NCBI RefSeq assembly: GCF_001883705.2
Contig: NZ_MDEQ02000038.1
Location: 1 to 56,960 of the forward strand
DNA length: 56,960 nt
DNA from: Burkholderia catarinensis
Lineage (GTDB): Bacteria; Pseudomonadota; Gammaproteobacteria; Burkholderiales; Burkholderiaceae
Direction: 5' to 3'
In this document: positions 34,772-43,625 of the stretch, one piece after another
Numbering within the stretch: the stretch's first letter is position 1
Layout of the letters: every line of letters starts with the position of its first letter
The notes under the pieces: generated by a model
What the model saw: the letters and a program-made list of their open reading frames with translations, nothing else
What the model was told of the DNA's origin: nothing
The model's database searches: none
Translations under genes and position numbers: made by a program

Positions 34772-35644
34772 TCAGCGCTGCGGCCGCGCGGCCAGCGCCG
34801 CCGGCAGCACGACGTTCATCAGATGATCGGCGCGCGACAGCAGATCGGTCACGCGCTCGTCGAGCCCGCGCAGTTGCGCCGGTTGCATCCGGATCTGCTG
34901 GACGGCCTGCCCGACGATGTTGCGGCGGTCGAACAGCGTGCGCTCGACGCCCGCATCGTCCGGCGCGCGCACGACGTCCGACACCGCGCTCAATGCCGCG
35001 AGCACGACCACGAGGTTTTCTTCCGCGTGGCGGACCTTCGCGGCGAGATCCTCGGTGCGGCGCGGGAAGAAGCCGAGCGACTGCTTGAGCGCGCCGAGCG
35101 CCGCGCGGTAATCGACATGGCCCGACGCCGCGCCGAACCAGCGTTCGAACATGCCGGCCTTGCGCGTCGCCTGCGCGAGCATGCCGGCCATCATGTCGGC
35201 CGCGCCGAGTTCGTTGAATTCGCGCGTCGTCGCCGCGACGGCTTCGACGAGGTTGCCCGCCGTCTCCAGCGCGCCGTCGCCGATCGTCGCGATCGTCGCG
35301 AGCTTGAGCGGCACCAGTTGCCGGATGTGCCGCTCGATGCGCGGCGCATAGTCGGGATAGAGATTCGGGAAGCCGGCCTGTGCGGCGCGGAAGCACGCTT
35401 CGAGCTGCGGGTGGTTCGATTCGCCGAACAGCGCGCGGCCGAGCGCATCGGCGGGCGCCGCTCGCACGGCCTTGTCGGGCGCCGGCCCGAAGTCGAGCGC
35501 CTGCGGCGCCGGCCGCTCGGGCTCGGACGCACGCGCGGCCGGCGCACCGGCCGCGGGCGGTGCGTCGAACGCAAGACGCCCGGGCGTGCGCTCGGGCGTC
35601 GCATCGAACTCGAGCCGCTTCGGCTCGTCGGACGGATTCGTCAT
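34772..35644 (-). CDS. Hypothetical protein, last gene of the ter-type operon
   Basis: I do not recognise a named family. The 290-residue product has a low-complexity, Pro/Ala-rich N-terminus (about 1-65) followed by a long helical domain. This includes HIRQLVPLKLATIATIGDGALETAGNLVEAVAATTREFNEL and a C-terminal coiled region ending LSRADHLMNVVLPAAL. AGGATGCAGCG precedes the ATG. It lies 51 nt after terD and is the fifth gene of the unit that begins with telA. By position it should work with the TelA/VWA/TerD membrane-linked stress complex, perhaps as an adaptor. Confidence 0.7.
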   Translation of the reverse strand: MTNPSDEPKRLEFDATPERTPGRLAFDAPPAAGAPAARASEPERPAPQALDFGPAPDKAVRAAPADALGRALFGESNHPQLEACFRAAQAGFPNLYPDYAPRIERHIRQLVPLKLATIATIGDGALETAGNLVEAVAATTREFNELGAADMMAGMLAQATRKAGMFERWFGAASGHVDYRAALGALKQSLGFFPRRTEDLAAKVRHAEENLVVVLAALSAVSDVVRAPDDAGVERTLFDRRNIVGQAVQQIRMQPAQLRGLDERVTDLLSRADHLMNVVLPAALAARPQR

Positions 35645-35695
35645 CGCTGCATCCTGCCCGGCGCGGCGCTCACGCGCACGCCGGGCTGCCGCCAG

Positions 35696-36352
35696 TCAGA
35701 CCGCGCCACCGTAGGCGCGGACGAAATCGCCCAAGCCACGGTTGTAGCCGGCGCCGACCGCCTTGAACATGAAATGGCCGTCGCGGCGATAGAAGCTGCC
35801 GACCTGCACCGACGTCTCCATCGAGAAGTCTTCCTCGAGCGCGTACTTTGCGATCACCGCGCCCGACACCTCGTCGGCGATCTGGATGTAGCTGTTGCGA
35901 ACCTGCCCGAAATTCTGGCGGCGCGCTTCGGCCTGGTCGATCGTCACGACCACCGAGATTTCCTCGACGTCGGCCGCGAGCTTCGTCACGTCGATGAAGA
36001 TCACCTCGTCGTCGCCGCCGCCGCTGCCCGTGCGGTTGTCGCCGCTATGCACGACGCCCAGGCACTTCGACGCGGGCATCCCGCGCTTCGGGAAATCGTC
36101 GCCCGGCTGGATGAAGGTTTCCTTGCGCTCCATCGTGCGCACTTCGCTGTTGTAGAACACGAAGTGCTGATCCGAGATCAGCTTCGGATTGCTCTGCGCG
36201 TCGTACTTGCACAGGAACACCGACACGTCGAGATCGAAATCCGTGCCCGTGTCCGTCGCGTTCGCGTCCCAACCGAGACCGATGCGGAATTTCTGCGTGC
36301 CGGGCGCTTCCTTCGACAGGTTGACGCGACCGCCTTTCGACAAATTGATCAT
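35696..36352 (-). CDS. terD: TerD family protein (calcium-binding stress protein)
   Basis: The 218-residue protein is a single TerD domain. The opening INLSKGGRVNLSKEAPG, the acidic DFDLDVSVFLC, and the second acidic loop GDDEVIFIDVTKL form the expected calcium sites. It ends FVRAYGGAV. TerD proteins act in the cytoplasm near the membrane in resistance to tellurite, oxidants, colicins and phage; the mechanism is unclear. AGAGGTTCAG is its ribosome site. It lies 100 nt after the DUF475 gene in the same-strand ter cluster. Confidence 0.92.
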   Translation of the reverse strand: MINLSKGGRVNLSKEAPGTQKFRIGLGWDANATDTGTDFDLDVSVFLCKYDAQSNPKLISDQHFVFYNSEVRTMERKETFIQPGDDFPKRGMPASKCLGVVHSGDNRTGSGGGDDEVIFIDVTKLAADVEEISVVVTIDQAEARRQNFGQVRNSYIQIADEVSGAVIAKYALEEDFSMETSVQVGSFYRRDGHFMFKAVGAGYNRGLGDFVRAYGGAV

Positions 36353-36452
36353 CTGAACCTCTTCTGCTGGAACCGCCGTTGCGCCGGCGGCTATGCCGGG
36401 CCGCCCCGCGCGGCCCCTCGTTGATGGTGTCCGTGCCGCACGCGACTCGTGC

Positions 36453-37469
36453 TTATTCGCTCGCCACCGCGGTCCGGTCTTCCCGGCGCTGCACGACGAT
36501 CGACGACCACACGGCCGCGGCGATCATCGCCGCGCCGATCAGGCCTGTGACGACCTCGGGCACGTCGAACTTCACGCCGACGAACATGATCGTCGCAAGC
36601 GCGCCGATCGCCCAGAACGCGCCGTGTTCGAGATAGCGGTACTGCGCGAGCGTGCCCTTCTTCAGCAGCACGAGCGTCATCTCCCGGATATAGGCCGCGC
36701 CGACACCAAGGCCGAGCGCGATCAGGAAGATGTTGTTCGACAGCGCGAACGCACCGATCACGCCGTCGAAGCTGAACGACGAATCGAGCACTTCGAGATA
36801 CATGAAACCCGCGACGCCTTCACGCACCACGCGCGTGCCCGTCTCACCGCCGCCGACCAGGTCGCCCACCCCGTGCGCGATCACGAAGCCGATCACGCCG
36901 AACGCGCCCGCGAGCAGGAAGCTGACCTGCTCGGCCGCCGGCACGTAGAACGACGCGACGATCACGATCGCGAGCGTCAGCGCCACTTCCAGCGCCGTGA
37001 TGCGGCCGAGATGGCGCATCGGGCCTTCGAGGAAGCCGATCCAGTGCTCGTCCTTCTCGGTGTCGAGCATGAACTTGAAGAACACCATCAGCAGAAACGC
37101 GCCACCGAACGCCGACACCTCGTGATGCGCGGACGTCAGCACCGCCGCGTACTTCTCCGGCGATTCGATCGCGAGCGTCAGCGCGTCCCACAGGCCGATA
37201 TGGCCGATCACCGCGACGATCAGCAGCGGGAACACGAGCCGCATGCCGAACACCGCGACCGGCAGGCCGAACACCATGAAGCGGTTGCGCCACTTCTCCG
37301 ACCAGTTCTTGAGCACCGATGCATTGACGACCGCGTTGTCGAGCGACAGCGAGATTTCGAGCACCGACAGGACCGCGACGATCAGCATGTCCTTCACGCC
37401 GCCGAGGAGATAGGCTGCGACCAGCGCGAGCACCGTGAGCGACAGCGGGATCTTGAAGTCTTTCAACAT
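36453..37469 (-). CDS. DUF475 / TerC-like integral membrane protein
   Basis: This 338-residue protein has about nine hydrophobic helices. EISLSLDNAVVNASVLKNW in helix 2 and LDSSFSFDGVIGAFALSNN in the second half are the acidic intramembrane motifs of the DUF475/TerC superfamily, probably metal-ion related. It lies between the VWA gene (45 nt upstream) and terD. TerC-type proteins are thought to anchor Ter complexes or move Mn2+ or other ions. The ribosome site is weak. Confidence 0.9.
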   Translation of the reverse strand: MLKDFKIPLSLTVLALVAAYLLGGVKDMLIVAVLSVLEISLSLDNAVVNASVLKNWSEKWRNRFMVFGLPVAVFGMRLVFPLLIVAVIGHIGLWDALTLAIESPEKYAAVLTSAHHEVSAFGGAFLLMVFFKFMLDTEKDEHWIGFLEGPMRHLGRITALEVALTLAIVIVASFYVPAAEQVSFLLAGAFGVIGFVIAHGVGDLVGGGETGTRVVREGVAGFMYLEVLDSSFSFDGVIGAFALSNNIFLIALGLGVGAAYIREMTLVLLKKGTLAQYRYLEHGAFWAIGALATIMFVGVKFDVPEVVTGLIGAAMIAAAVWSSIVVQRREDRTAVASE

Positions 37470-37514
37470 GATGTGAGTAATCGAGTTCTGGAAAAAAAGG
37501 CGTGCGGGGCGTGC

Positions 37515-38261
37515 TTACTTCGCGCGCACCCAGTTGCAGAATTCCTGCGTGATCAACTGTTCGTAGATCTGCTCGTCGCTGACGTCGAGCGATTCGAGAT
37601 GCAGGAAGCCGACGTTCGGCATCTCGTCCGCGATTTCCGCGAGGAAGCCGAATTCGTCCGGATCGCCGACGCCGACGAGCGACCAGTACAGCGGAAAGTG
37701 CTGCGACTCGGCCAGCAACTGGCGCACGCGCTTGCGGTCGTTCTTCGGATTCTGGCCGTCGGTGACGAACAGCACCCAGGCGGGCAAGTGGCCGTTCACC
37801 GGCGCGGATGCAGCCGGCGCGGGCGTCTCGTCCGCGCCGCCGAACAGCCGGCTCAGGAAGCCGCGTTTCTCTTCGCGCTTCGGCTCCGGCTCCGGCGCGC
37901 GGAAGAAGAAGTCGACGATGTCGTTCATCACCGGCGCGTACTGCGTGCCGCCCCACTTGTCGATCCGCGCTTCGAGCACGTGATCGGAGATATACGAGCC
38001 GTAGTTGTCCGGCGTCGCGGTCGGCAGGCGGTCGTAGCCTTCGGTGAAGGTCCACGTGTCGACTTCGCCGTTGTCGTCGAACTTCAGCGCGATGCCGAGG
38101 ATCCGGTCGTGCGTCTCCTGGATCACGCCCGACTGGTACAGCGGCTTCGCGGAGCCCGAGATGTCGAGCGCCGCGCCGACGCGCACGACGGGCGGCTTCA
38201 GGATCTGGCGTTTTTCGAGGACGATCGCGACCTTCGCCGCGCGTTTCTCAAGCGTAATCAT
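37515..38261 (-). CDS. VWA domain-containing protein of the ter cluster (TerF/TerY-like)
   Basis: The start MITLEKRAAK lies 11 nt after the telA stop and gives 248 residues. The frame continues open upstream only through overlap with telA. A von Willebrand A fold begins at VRVGAALDISGSAKPLY; DISGS is a MIDAS-like motif. WVLFVTDGQNPKNDR holds the metal aspartate of the central strand. An insert of about 30 residues rich in Glu, Lys and Pro splits the domain. Such VWA proteins join TerD-type proteins in membrane complexes. It is the second gene of the operon. Confidence 0.88.
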   Translation of the reverse strand: MITLEKRAAKVAIVLEKRQILKPPVVRVGAALDISGSAKPLYQSGVIQETHDRILGIALKFDDNGEVDTWTFTEGYDRLPTATPDNYGSYISDHVLEARIDKWGGTQYAPVMNDIVDFFFRAPEPEPKREEKRGFLSRLFGGADETPAPAASAPVNGHLPAWVLFVTDGQNPKNDRKRVRQLLAESQHFPLYWSLVGVGDPDEFGFLAEIADEMPNVGFLHLESLDVSDEQIYEQLITQEFCNWVRAK

Positions 38262-38272
38262 GCGGTGTTCTC

Positions 38273-39367
38273 TCAGTTGTGCTTCGGAGCGAATCGGGTG
38301 ATCAGGTCCTGTTCGAGCTGGCGCAGGCGCGGTGCGTCCTGCTCGCGCTGGCGCTTGCCGTCGGCGATGATCTGCGTGATGTCGTCGAATGCGCCGAACA
38401 GCTGCTGCTGCGCATATTCGAACGTGTCGGTCGAGATCACCGGGCGCTGGCCGAGCTTCGCGACTTCCTGCGCGTTCTGGCGGTTCAGATCGGCCTGTGC
38501 GCGGATCGCCTCGTCGGCCGCGTCGTACGTCGCGTTCGCGAGCGCCGCCGCGCGCTTCGTGCTGAGCTGCTCGAGGTAGAGCGCGAACGCATTGGTCCAC
38601 GCGGGGATCAGCACGGTCTTGATCGTCATGAACTTCGACGTCAGCGTGCGTTTCTGGTCCTGCTCCATCCGGATCTGCGGCGCGAGCTGCTTCGACATCA
38701 GCATCGCGCGATCGAGGTCGTCGAGCTTGCTTTCGAGCGCGTCGACCTTGCGCTTCACGTCGAGCAGGCGTTGCGCGCCGAACGCGTCGTCCACCGGCTG
38801 CGGGCCGGCCGCGAGATGCGCGCGCAGCGTCGCGAGCGCCGTTTCGCCATGCGCCTTCGACTGCGCAAGCTCCTGGTGCAGCGCGTAGTTGTCGTTGTAC
38901 ATCCGCTCGAGCTCGTCGATGCCGGCCTTCTGGCGCTGCGCATGGTTCTCGAGCTCGACGACGAGCGTGTCCATCCGCTTACTCACCGACTCGTATTGCG
39001 ACAGCAGCTTTTCCTTCGTCGAGCGGAACAGCCGCGTGACCTGCGTGAGCAGCCCGCCCTTGTCGGCACCGCGCGGGTCGAGCCCCTTCGCGGTCGCGAT
39101 CAGCTCGTTGAGCTTGTCGCCGAACTGGTCGGCGTCCGACGCGCGAACGCTCGCGAGAATCTGCTGGGAGAAGGCGGCGATCCGCGTGCCCTGCGTCGCG
39201 CCGAGCTGGTCGATCTCGTCGACGGTGATCAGGCGCGCGTGCTCCGTCGGCTGCGCTGCCGGCACGACGATGTTGGCGGCGGCAGGCACGGCGACGGGTG
39301 ACAAAGACGGGGCGGAAGGACGAGCGCTGACCGCATCGGATTTGTTGTCGTCGAATAGCGGCTTCAT
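38273..39367 (-). CDS. telA: Toxic anion (tellurite) resistance protein TelA family
   Basis: The 364-residue protein is mostly helical and matches TelA/KlaA. The segments LTQVTRLFRSTKEKLLSQYESVSKRMDTLVVELENH and MYNDNYALHQEL form a long coiled coil, and IKTVLIPAWTNAFALYLEQLSTKRA is the family core. The N-terminal 45 residues are low complexity. It is the first gene of the ter cluster and has a readable promoter 100-130 nt upstream. Known roles are tellurite and cell-envelope stress resistance; the anion need not be the natural target. Confidence 0.92.
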   Translation of the reverse strand: MKPLFDDNKSDAVSARPSAPSLSPVAVPAAANIVVPAAQPTEHARLITVDEIDQLGATQGTRIAAFSQQILASVRASDADQFGDKLNELIATAKGLDPRGADKGGLLTQVTRLFRSTKEKLLSQYESVSKRMDTLVVELENHAQRQKAGIDELERMYNDNYALHQELAQSKAHGETALATLRAHLAAGPQPVDDAFGAQRLLDVKRKVDALESKLDDLDRAMLMSKQLAPQIRMEQDQKRTLTSKFMTIKTVLIPAWTNAFALYLEQLSTKRAAALANATYDAADEAIRAQADLNRQNAQEVAKLGQRPVISTDTFEYAQQQLFGAFDDITQIIADGKRQREQDAPRLRQLEQDLITRFAPKHN

Positions 39368-39720
39368 GTGGCTACCACGTTCCTTTTCTGCTTTTTTGCT
39401 ACGTGTTGTCGTGCGCGCTAGGCGCGCATCCGCGATTGCCGTCGTGCTCTCTCACGGGCGGCAGACGGACAATAAATGGCACGGGCGCATTGCGTCAAGG
39501 GAAGGAATTCTTTCAATTTCCATTCATTTTGTAATGCGGCGTGCTGACGCGATGCCCGGCCGTCGCCGGCCCTGCCGCCATGCGTCTTGGCCGCGCGGGA
39601 TTCGGGCACATTCAGGCTTACATGTCTGATCAATGCGAAAGAAAATTGAAATCGCCGGTATTGGCGGATTTCAAACGGCGCGCTTGCGCGGACGAGACGC
39701 TCGCGAGCGCCGATCGCGCG
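39368..39720. other. Intergenic region with telA promoter
   Basis: No credible gene is present; short frames here have no family features. The AT-rich section 39465-39540 holds the telA promoter. I see no other structure. Confidence 0.6.
39469..39498 (-). promoter_or_regulatory. Putative sigma-70 promoter of the ter operon
   Basis: On the minus strand TTGACG (39498-39493), an 18-nt spacer and TATTGT (39474-39469) are found about 100 nt upstream of telA. The -35 is close to consensus. Confidence 0.55.
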
Positions 39721-40137
39721 TCACCGATCCTGCACGCGATTCATGCCGAGCCGAGGCAGGACGAACGGCACCGATCGGTCACGAATCGTGAAATCCCATC
39801 GTCCGTCGATATCGACGAACGTCGCGCTGAAATGCCGGTCGTCGGCCCATGTCATGCCGTCCAGATGGCACGACGCGACCATCGCGCCGACCGTGCGCCG
39901 CGCGAGTTCCTTTAACGGATTCTTCGACACGAGCGTGAACGTGACGGCCTCCTCGAACGGGCAGTCGTAGTCGGTCACGAGCAGATACGCGGCCGGCGTC
40001 TCGAACTGGCGGAGCAGCACGTAGCCGGAAACGGCGAGATCGGAACGCACGCCGTCCACGAGCACATGCGTGCGCGACGGCCAAGCTTCGTACGGTCCGT
40101 CGTGCGTTGCGAGCGTAAAGCGATCGACCGGCTTCAT
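39721..40137 (-). CDS. Hypothetical protein
   Basis: I do not recognise the family. From MKPVDRFTLA the product has 138 residues; earlier ATGs 13 and 25 codons upstream are possible but would overlap the LysE gene, and none has a good ribosome site. The sequence looks like a compact, soluble alpha/beta protein: alternating strands such as THVLVDGVRSDLAVSGYVLLRQ and HFSATFVDIDGRWDFTI, with no signal peptide or membrane span. It lies 46 nt after the LysE-type exporter on the same strand. Frame composition is normal for this genome. Confidence 0.6.
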   Translation of the reverse strand: MKPVDRFTLATHDGPYEAWPSRTHVLVDGVRSDLAVSGYVLLRQFETPAAYLLVTDYDCPFEEAVTFTLVSKNPLKELARRTVGAMVASCHLDGMTWADDRHFSATFVDIDGRWDFTIRDRSVPFVLPRLGMNRVQDR

Positions 40138-40183
40138 CGTCGCGCCGGCTGCCGTTATGCCGCTTTCCCGATACATCGCTGCT

Positions 40184-40813
40184 TCAGTGCTCGGCCTTGC
40201 GATACAGCGCAATGTACCCCGCGAGCATCAGCAGCAGCGACCCGCTCACGCGGTTCAGCCACTTCTCCCCGGCCGCTTTCCACACGCGCACCGAATGCAC
40301 GCCGAGCAGCGCGTAACCGGTCATCCCGATCACGTCGATCGCGACGATCGTCGCCGCCAGGATCGCGTACTGCGGCGCGATTGCCTGCGACCGGTCGACG
40401 AACTGCGGCAGCAACGCGGACATGAACAGGTAGTACTTCGGGTTGCTCATCGCGACGAAGAAGCTCTTCAGAAAGGCGGTCCTGCGATCGGGCGTGGCGG
40501 GCACGCATTCCTGCGCGGCCGTGGAGCGACCGCTCGACATCAGCATCCGGATGCCCACATACGTGAGCCACGCCGCACCGAGCAGCTTCAGCGTCACGAA
40601 CGCCGTTTCCGACGCGTCGAGGAGCACGCCGAGGCCGAACCCGACCAGCGCGACGAGCACGACGTCGGCCGTGACGGCGCCGAGCATGCCGACCATCGCG
40701 TGACGCAATCCGTATCGCGAACCGTTGCTCATTGCGAGCAGCACCGTCGGGCCGGGCGTGGCGACGCCGACGGACAGGATCAGGGCAAAGGCGAGCAAGG
40801 CGGAGAGCGACAT
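40184..40813 (-). CDS. LysE family translocator
   Basis: The start MSLSALLAFA is set by AAGGAACG upstream; the frame before it lacks membrane character. The 209-residue protein has six hydrophobic helices. GVATPGPTVLLAMSNGSRYG at the N-terminus is the LysE/RhtB signature, and SNPKYYLFMSALLPQF is the conserved loop with the second helix pair. The family exports amino acids or homoserine lactones from the cytoplasm. The substrate is not predictable here. Confidence 0.9.
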   Translation of the reverse strand: MSLSALLAFALILSVGVATPGPTVLLAMSNGSRYGLRHAMVGMLGAVTADVVLVALVGFGLGVLLDASETAFVTLKLLGAAWLTYVGIRMLMSSGRSTAAQECVPATPDRRTAFLKSFFVAMSNPKYYLFMSALLPQFVDRSQAIAPQYAILAATIVAIDVIGMTGYALLGVHSVRVWKAAGEKWLNRVSGSLLLMLAGYIALYRKAEH

Positions 40814-40999
40814 GGCGTGGCGTTCCTTCTGATGACTGAGCCGGAAAATGCAGGCGGACGGGGAATGATCGCACGGTAGCGCGACCGCTCGCTCGACGGT
40901 TCTCTGACAGGCGGCGGAACCCGCGGCCCGTCCGGTTTGCACGGATCGTCGGAGGGAGTGGCGGGCTGCCGCCAGAGTTTGCTATACTCTCGGTCTTCC

Positions 41000-41090
41000 G
41001 GAGAGATGGATGAGTGGTTTAAGTCGCACGCCTGGAAAGCGTGTATAGGTTAATCGCCTATCGGGGGTTCGAATCCCCCTCTCTCCGCCA
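41000..41090 (+). tRNA. serX: tRNA-Ser (GGA)
   Basis: The cloverleaf is complete: acceptor GGAGAGA pairs with TCTCTCC (41080-41086), followed by G and an encoded CCA at 41088-41090. The anticodon stem CACGC/GCGTG frames the loop CTGGAAA, giving anticodon GGA at 41034-41036. A long variable arm (GTATAGGTTAATCGCCTATC region) marks a class II serine tRNA, and the T loop is TTCGAAT. The symbol is nominal. Confidence 0.97.
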
Positions 41091-41100
41091 GAATGCATGA

Positions 41101-41132
41101 CGCCCCCTGATTTCCCGAGAAATCAGGGGGCG
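41101..41132 (+). terminator. Terminator after tRNA-Ser
   Basis: A 14-bp perfect stem CGCCCCCTGATTTC/GAAATCAGGGGGCG with a 4-nt loop starts 10 nt after the tRNA CCA and is followed by TTTCATTT. Confidence 0.85.
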
Positions 41133-41177
41133 TTTCATTTGGGGCGCCGCCACACCCCACATCCACTCGCCCCCGCG

Positions 41178-43193
41178 TCACGGATGCCGAATGTAATCCA
41201 CCAGCGCCCGCGTATATTCATCCGGCCTTCGATCGCACAGACTCACCGCGATCGCCACCGCAAACCCCGCCGGCACGCCGAACACCCCCGAACTGATCGG
41301 CTCGATCCCGAACCACGTCCGCCCGGCGAACCCCGTCAGCTGCGTGAAGTACGGATAAGTCGACACGATGTAGTACACGCACACCGCGAGCCCCGTCACC
41401 ATCCCGGCGATCGCGCCGCGCGTCGTCGTGCGCTTCCAGAACACGCCGAGCACGAGCACCGGAAAGAAGCTCGATGCGGCCAGCGAGAACGCGGCGCCGA
41501 CCAGAAACAGGATCTTCCCCGTATTGAGCGACGCGACATACGACGCGAACAGCGCGACGCCGAGCAGCAGCACCTTCGAGATCGTCACGCGCCGCTGGCT
41601 CGATGCATCGGGCGCGACCATGCAGTAATAGACGTCGTGCGACAGCGCGTTCGCGATCGTCAGCAGCAGCCCGTCCGCGGTCGACAGCGCCGCGGCAAGC
41701 GCTCCGGCCGCGATCAGTCCCGACACGACATACGGCAGCCCCGCGATCTCCGGCGCGGCCAGCACGACCATGTCCGGCTGCATCTGGATTTCCGACCAGT
41801 GCACGATGCCGTCGCGAATCACCTCGACGACGCTGATCAGGTCGGGTTCGAAGTGATGCCATTGCGTGACCCACGCCGGCAATTCGGCGAACGGCCGCCC
41901 GACGAGGTTCGCGAGGATCTCGTACTTGATCAGCACCGCGAGCACCGGCACGCTCAGGTAGAACAGTGCGATGAAGAACAGCGTCCAGCCGACCGAGCGG
42001 CGCGCCGACGCGACCGACGTGGTCGTGTTGTAGCGCGTCAGGATGTGCGGCAGGCTCGCGGTGCCGAGCGACAGGCACAGCAGCAGCGCGAGGAAATTCC
42101 GCTCGCGCGGCTTGCGTTCGTCGTCGCTCGCGGCGGGAAACGGTTCGTGCATCGGCACGGGCGGCTCGGCACGGGCCAGCAGGTCGTCGCGCGCCTGCGT
42201 CCACGCGACGCGCGCCGCCGCCGGATCGCGCGGGAAGTCGGCCAGCTCGCGCTCGCGCTGGCTGATCTCGCGCAGCGGCCCGTTGTGGCGCCGCAGGTCG
42301 GCAAGCTGGTCGGCGAGATGCCGGCGTGCGTCCGCATAGGATGCCGGCAGCCGGTCGAGCCGCGTCTGGATGTCCGCGGCCTGCCGGCGGTATGCGTCGC
42401 GCACCTGCTGCTCCCCGGACGCATCGCGCACCTGCGCCTCGCGCGCCGCGACGCGCTCCATCAGCTTGCCGTAGTAGAGCTGCGGCACGGGGCCGAGCCC
42501 GTTCTTCATCGCGATCAGCGACACCGGAATCAGGATCGCGCTGATCAGGATGATGTACTGCGCGACCTGCGTCCACGTGACCGCGCGCATCCCGCCGAGA
42601 AACGAGCACACGAGAATGCCCGCGAGCCCGCAGAAGATTCCGATCGCGAAATCGACGCCGATGAAGCGCGTCGCGATCAGGCCGATCCCCTGGATCTGCG
42701 CGACCAGATACACGAACGAACACAGGATCGCCGCGCCGGCCGCCAGCGCGCGTACGGCGGTGCTCGAAAAGCGCGTGCCGAGAAAATCGGGAATCGTGTA
42801 GCGCGCAAGCTTGCGCACATAAGGCGCGAGCAGGAACGCGACGAGGCAGAACCCGCCCGTCCAGCCCATCACGTACGCAAGCGCGTCGTAGCCGGTTGAG
42901 TAGAGCGATCCGGCCAGGCCGATGAACGACGCGGCCGACAGCCAGTCGGCCGCCGTCGCCATCCCGTTGAACGCGGACGGCACACGCCGCCCGGCCACGT
43001 AGTACTCGACGAGATCGGACGTGCGCGACAGCAGCCCGATCACCGCATACACGGCGATCGGCACGAACAGGAACACGTAGCCGATCCAGACACCCGAGCC
43101 GGTCGCGCGCTCGATCCGCCACATCAGCAGCACGAACCCGAGAAAACCCAGCGTGTAGAGCGCGTACGCGCGTATCAGTCGATGCGTCAGCAT
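41178..43193 (-). CDS. Sodium:solute symporter, large VC_2705-type (probable acetate/monocarboxylate uptake)
   Basis: The 671-residue protein is an SSS-family symporter with about 13 helices. AADWLSAASFIGLAGSLYSTGYDALAY and FGVPAGFAVAI bracket the core; LPHILTRYNTTTSVASAR is the conserved loop. Between helices near residues 235 and 355 lies a charged, coiled-coil-like insert of about 120 residues (QTRLDRLPASYADARRHLAD), which explains the length. Its start overlaps the DUF4212 gene stop by 7 nt, and acs is upstream. The setting supports Na+-coupled uptake of acetate or similar acids. Confidence 0.9.
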   Translation of the reverse strand: MLTHRLIRAYALYTLGFLGFVLLMWRIERATGSGVWIGYVFLFVPIAVYAVIGLLSRTSDLVEYYVAGRRVPSAFNGMATAADWLSAASFIGLAGSLYSTGYDALAYVMGWTGGFCLVAFLLAPYVRKLARYTIPDFLGTRFSSTAVRALAAGAAILCSFVYLVAQIQGIGLIATRFIGVDFAIGIFCGLAGILVCSFLGGMRAVTWTQVAQYIILISAILIPVSLIAMKNGLGPVPQLYYGKLMERVAAREAQVRDASGEQQVRDAYRRQAADIQTRLDRLPASYADARRHLADQLADLRRHNGPLREISQRERELADFPRDPAAARVAWTQARDDLLARAEPPVPMHEPFPAASDDERKPRERNFLALLLCLSLGTASLPHILTRYNTTTSVASARRSVGWTLFFIALFYLSVPVLAVLIKYEILANLVGRPFAELPAWVTQWHHFEPDLISVVEVIRDGIVHWSEIQMQPDMVVLAAPEIAGLPYVVSGLIAAGALAAALSTADGLLLTIANALSHDVYYCMVAPDASSQRRVTISKVLLLGVALFASYVASLNTGKILFLVGAAFSLAASSFFPVLVLGVFWKRTTTRGAIAGMVTGLAVCVYYIVSTYPYFTQLTGFAGRTWFGIEPISSGVFGVPAGFAVAIAVSLCDRRPDEYTRALVDYIRHP

Positions 43194-43540
43194 GAATCAG
43201 CGCCCGCCGTGGCGTTGCCGGCACGCGCCGCATGGTCGTCGTACGCGCGGCGCAGCGTTCGGTCCGCGCGTTGCATCAGCCCGATGTACACGACGATCAG
43301 CACGAGGTACACGAGAATCGCACCCTGCGCGCCGACATAGAACGGCAGGCTGAAACCGGCGAAGCGGATTCCCGCGAGCGCGGGCGCGAAGAACGGCACG
43401 ACGAACGACACCGCGAAGCCGATCGCCATCAGCACCGCGATCAGCGCGACGTTGAAGCGCCAGTAGCGCGCGTGGGCACGCGCGAGCGGCTCGGGAACAG
43501 GCGGTGGCGCAGCAGGCGCCGGACGGGTCGGAACGGTCAT
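43187..43540 (-). CDS. DUF4212 domain-containing protein (symporter small subunit)
   Basis: From MTVPTRPAPA the product has 117 residues with two membrane helices: FNVALIAVLMAIGFAVSFVV and YVGAQGAILVYLVLIVVYIG. The Pro-rich N-terminus and the ARYWRFN lead-in fit the DUF4212 (TIGR03647) small partner of VC_2705-type symporters. The genes overlap by 7 nt, so both subunits are probably made together. The ribosome site is weak, and an intrinsic terminator of acs ends only about 12 nt upstream of the start, so expression may depend on readthrough. Confidence 0.88.
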   Translation of the reverse strand: MTVPTRPAPAAPPPVPEPLARAHARYWRFNVALIAVLMAIGFAVSFVVPFFAPALAGIRFAGFSLPFYVGAQGAILVYLVLIVVYIGLMQRADRTLRRAYDDHAARAGNATAGADSC

Positions 43541-43552
43541 GCCGTTATGTAG

Positions 43553-43596
43553 CAAAAAGCCCCTGCGCGGGCAATCGGGATTGCCGCGCAGGGGCT
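43553..43596 (-). terminator. Intrinsic terminator of acs, abutting DUF4212
   Basis: A stem of about 17 bp with one bulge (43558-43575 with 43580-43596, loop CGGG) is followed on the minus strand by TTTTTGC. It lies 30 nt after the acs stop and about 12 nt before the DUF4212 ATG. Confidence 0.8.
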
Positions 43597-43625
43597 CATG
43601 CGCGTGATGCGCACAACCGGGGCGA

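Noticed and set aside
36393..38579. 728-codon plus-strand frame across the ter cluster
   Set aside because: It spans the DUF475 and VWA genes antisense with no recognisable motif, only repeated charged residues.
39541..39915. Plus-strand 124-codon frame
   Set aside because: It overlaps the hypothetical minus-strand gene and the promoter gap, with no ribosome site and unnatural composition.
41000..41090. tRNA-Ser as an integration site of a genomic island
   Set aside because: No integrase gene, no visible repeat of the tRNA 3' end and no change in gene style downstream; acs and the symporter look like core genes.
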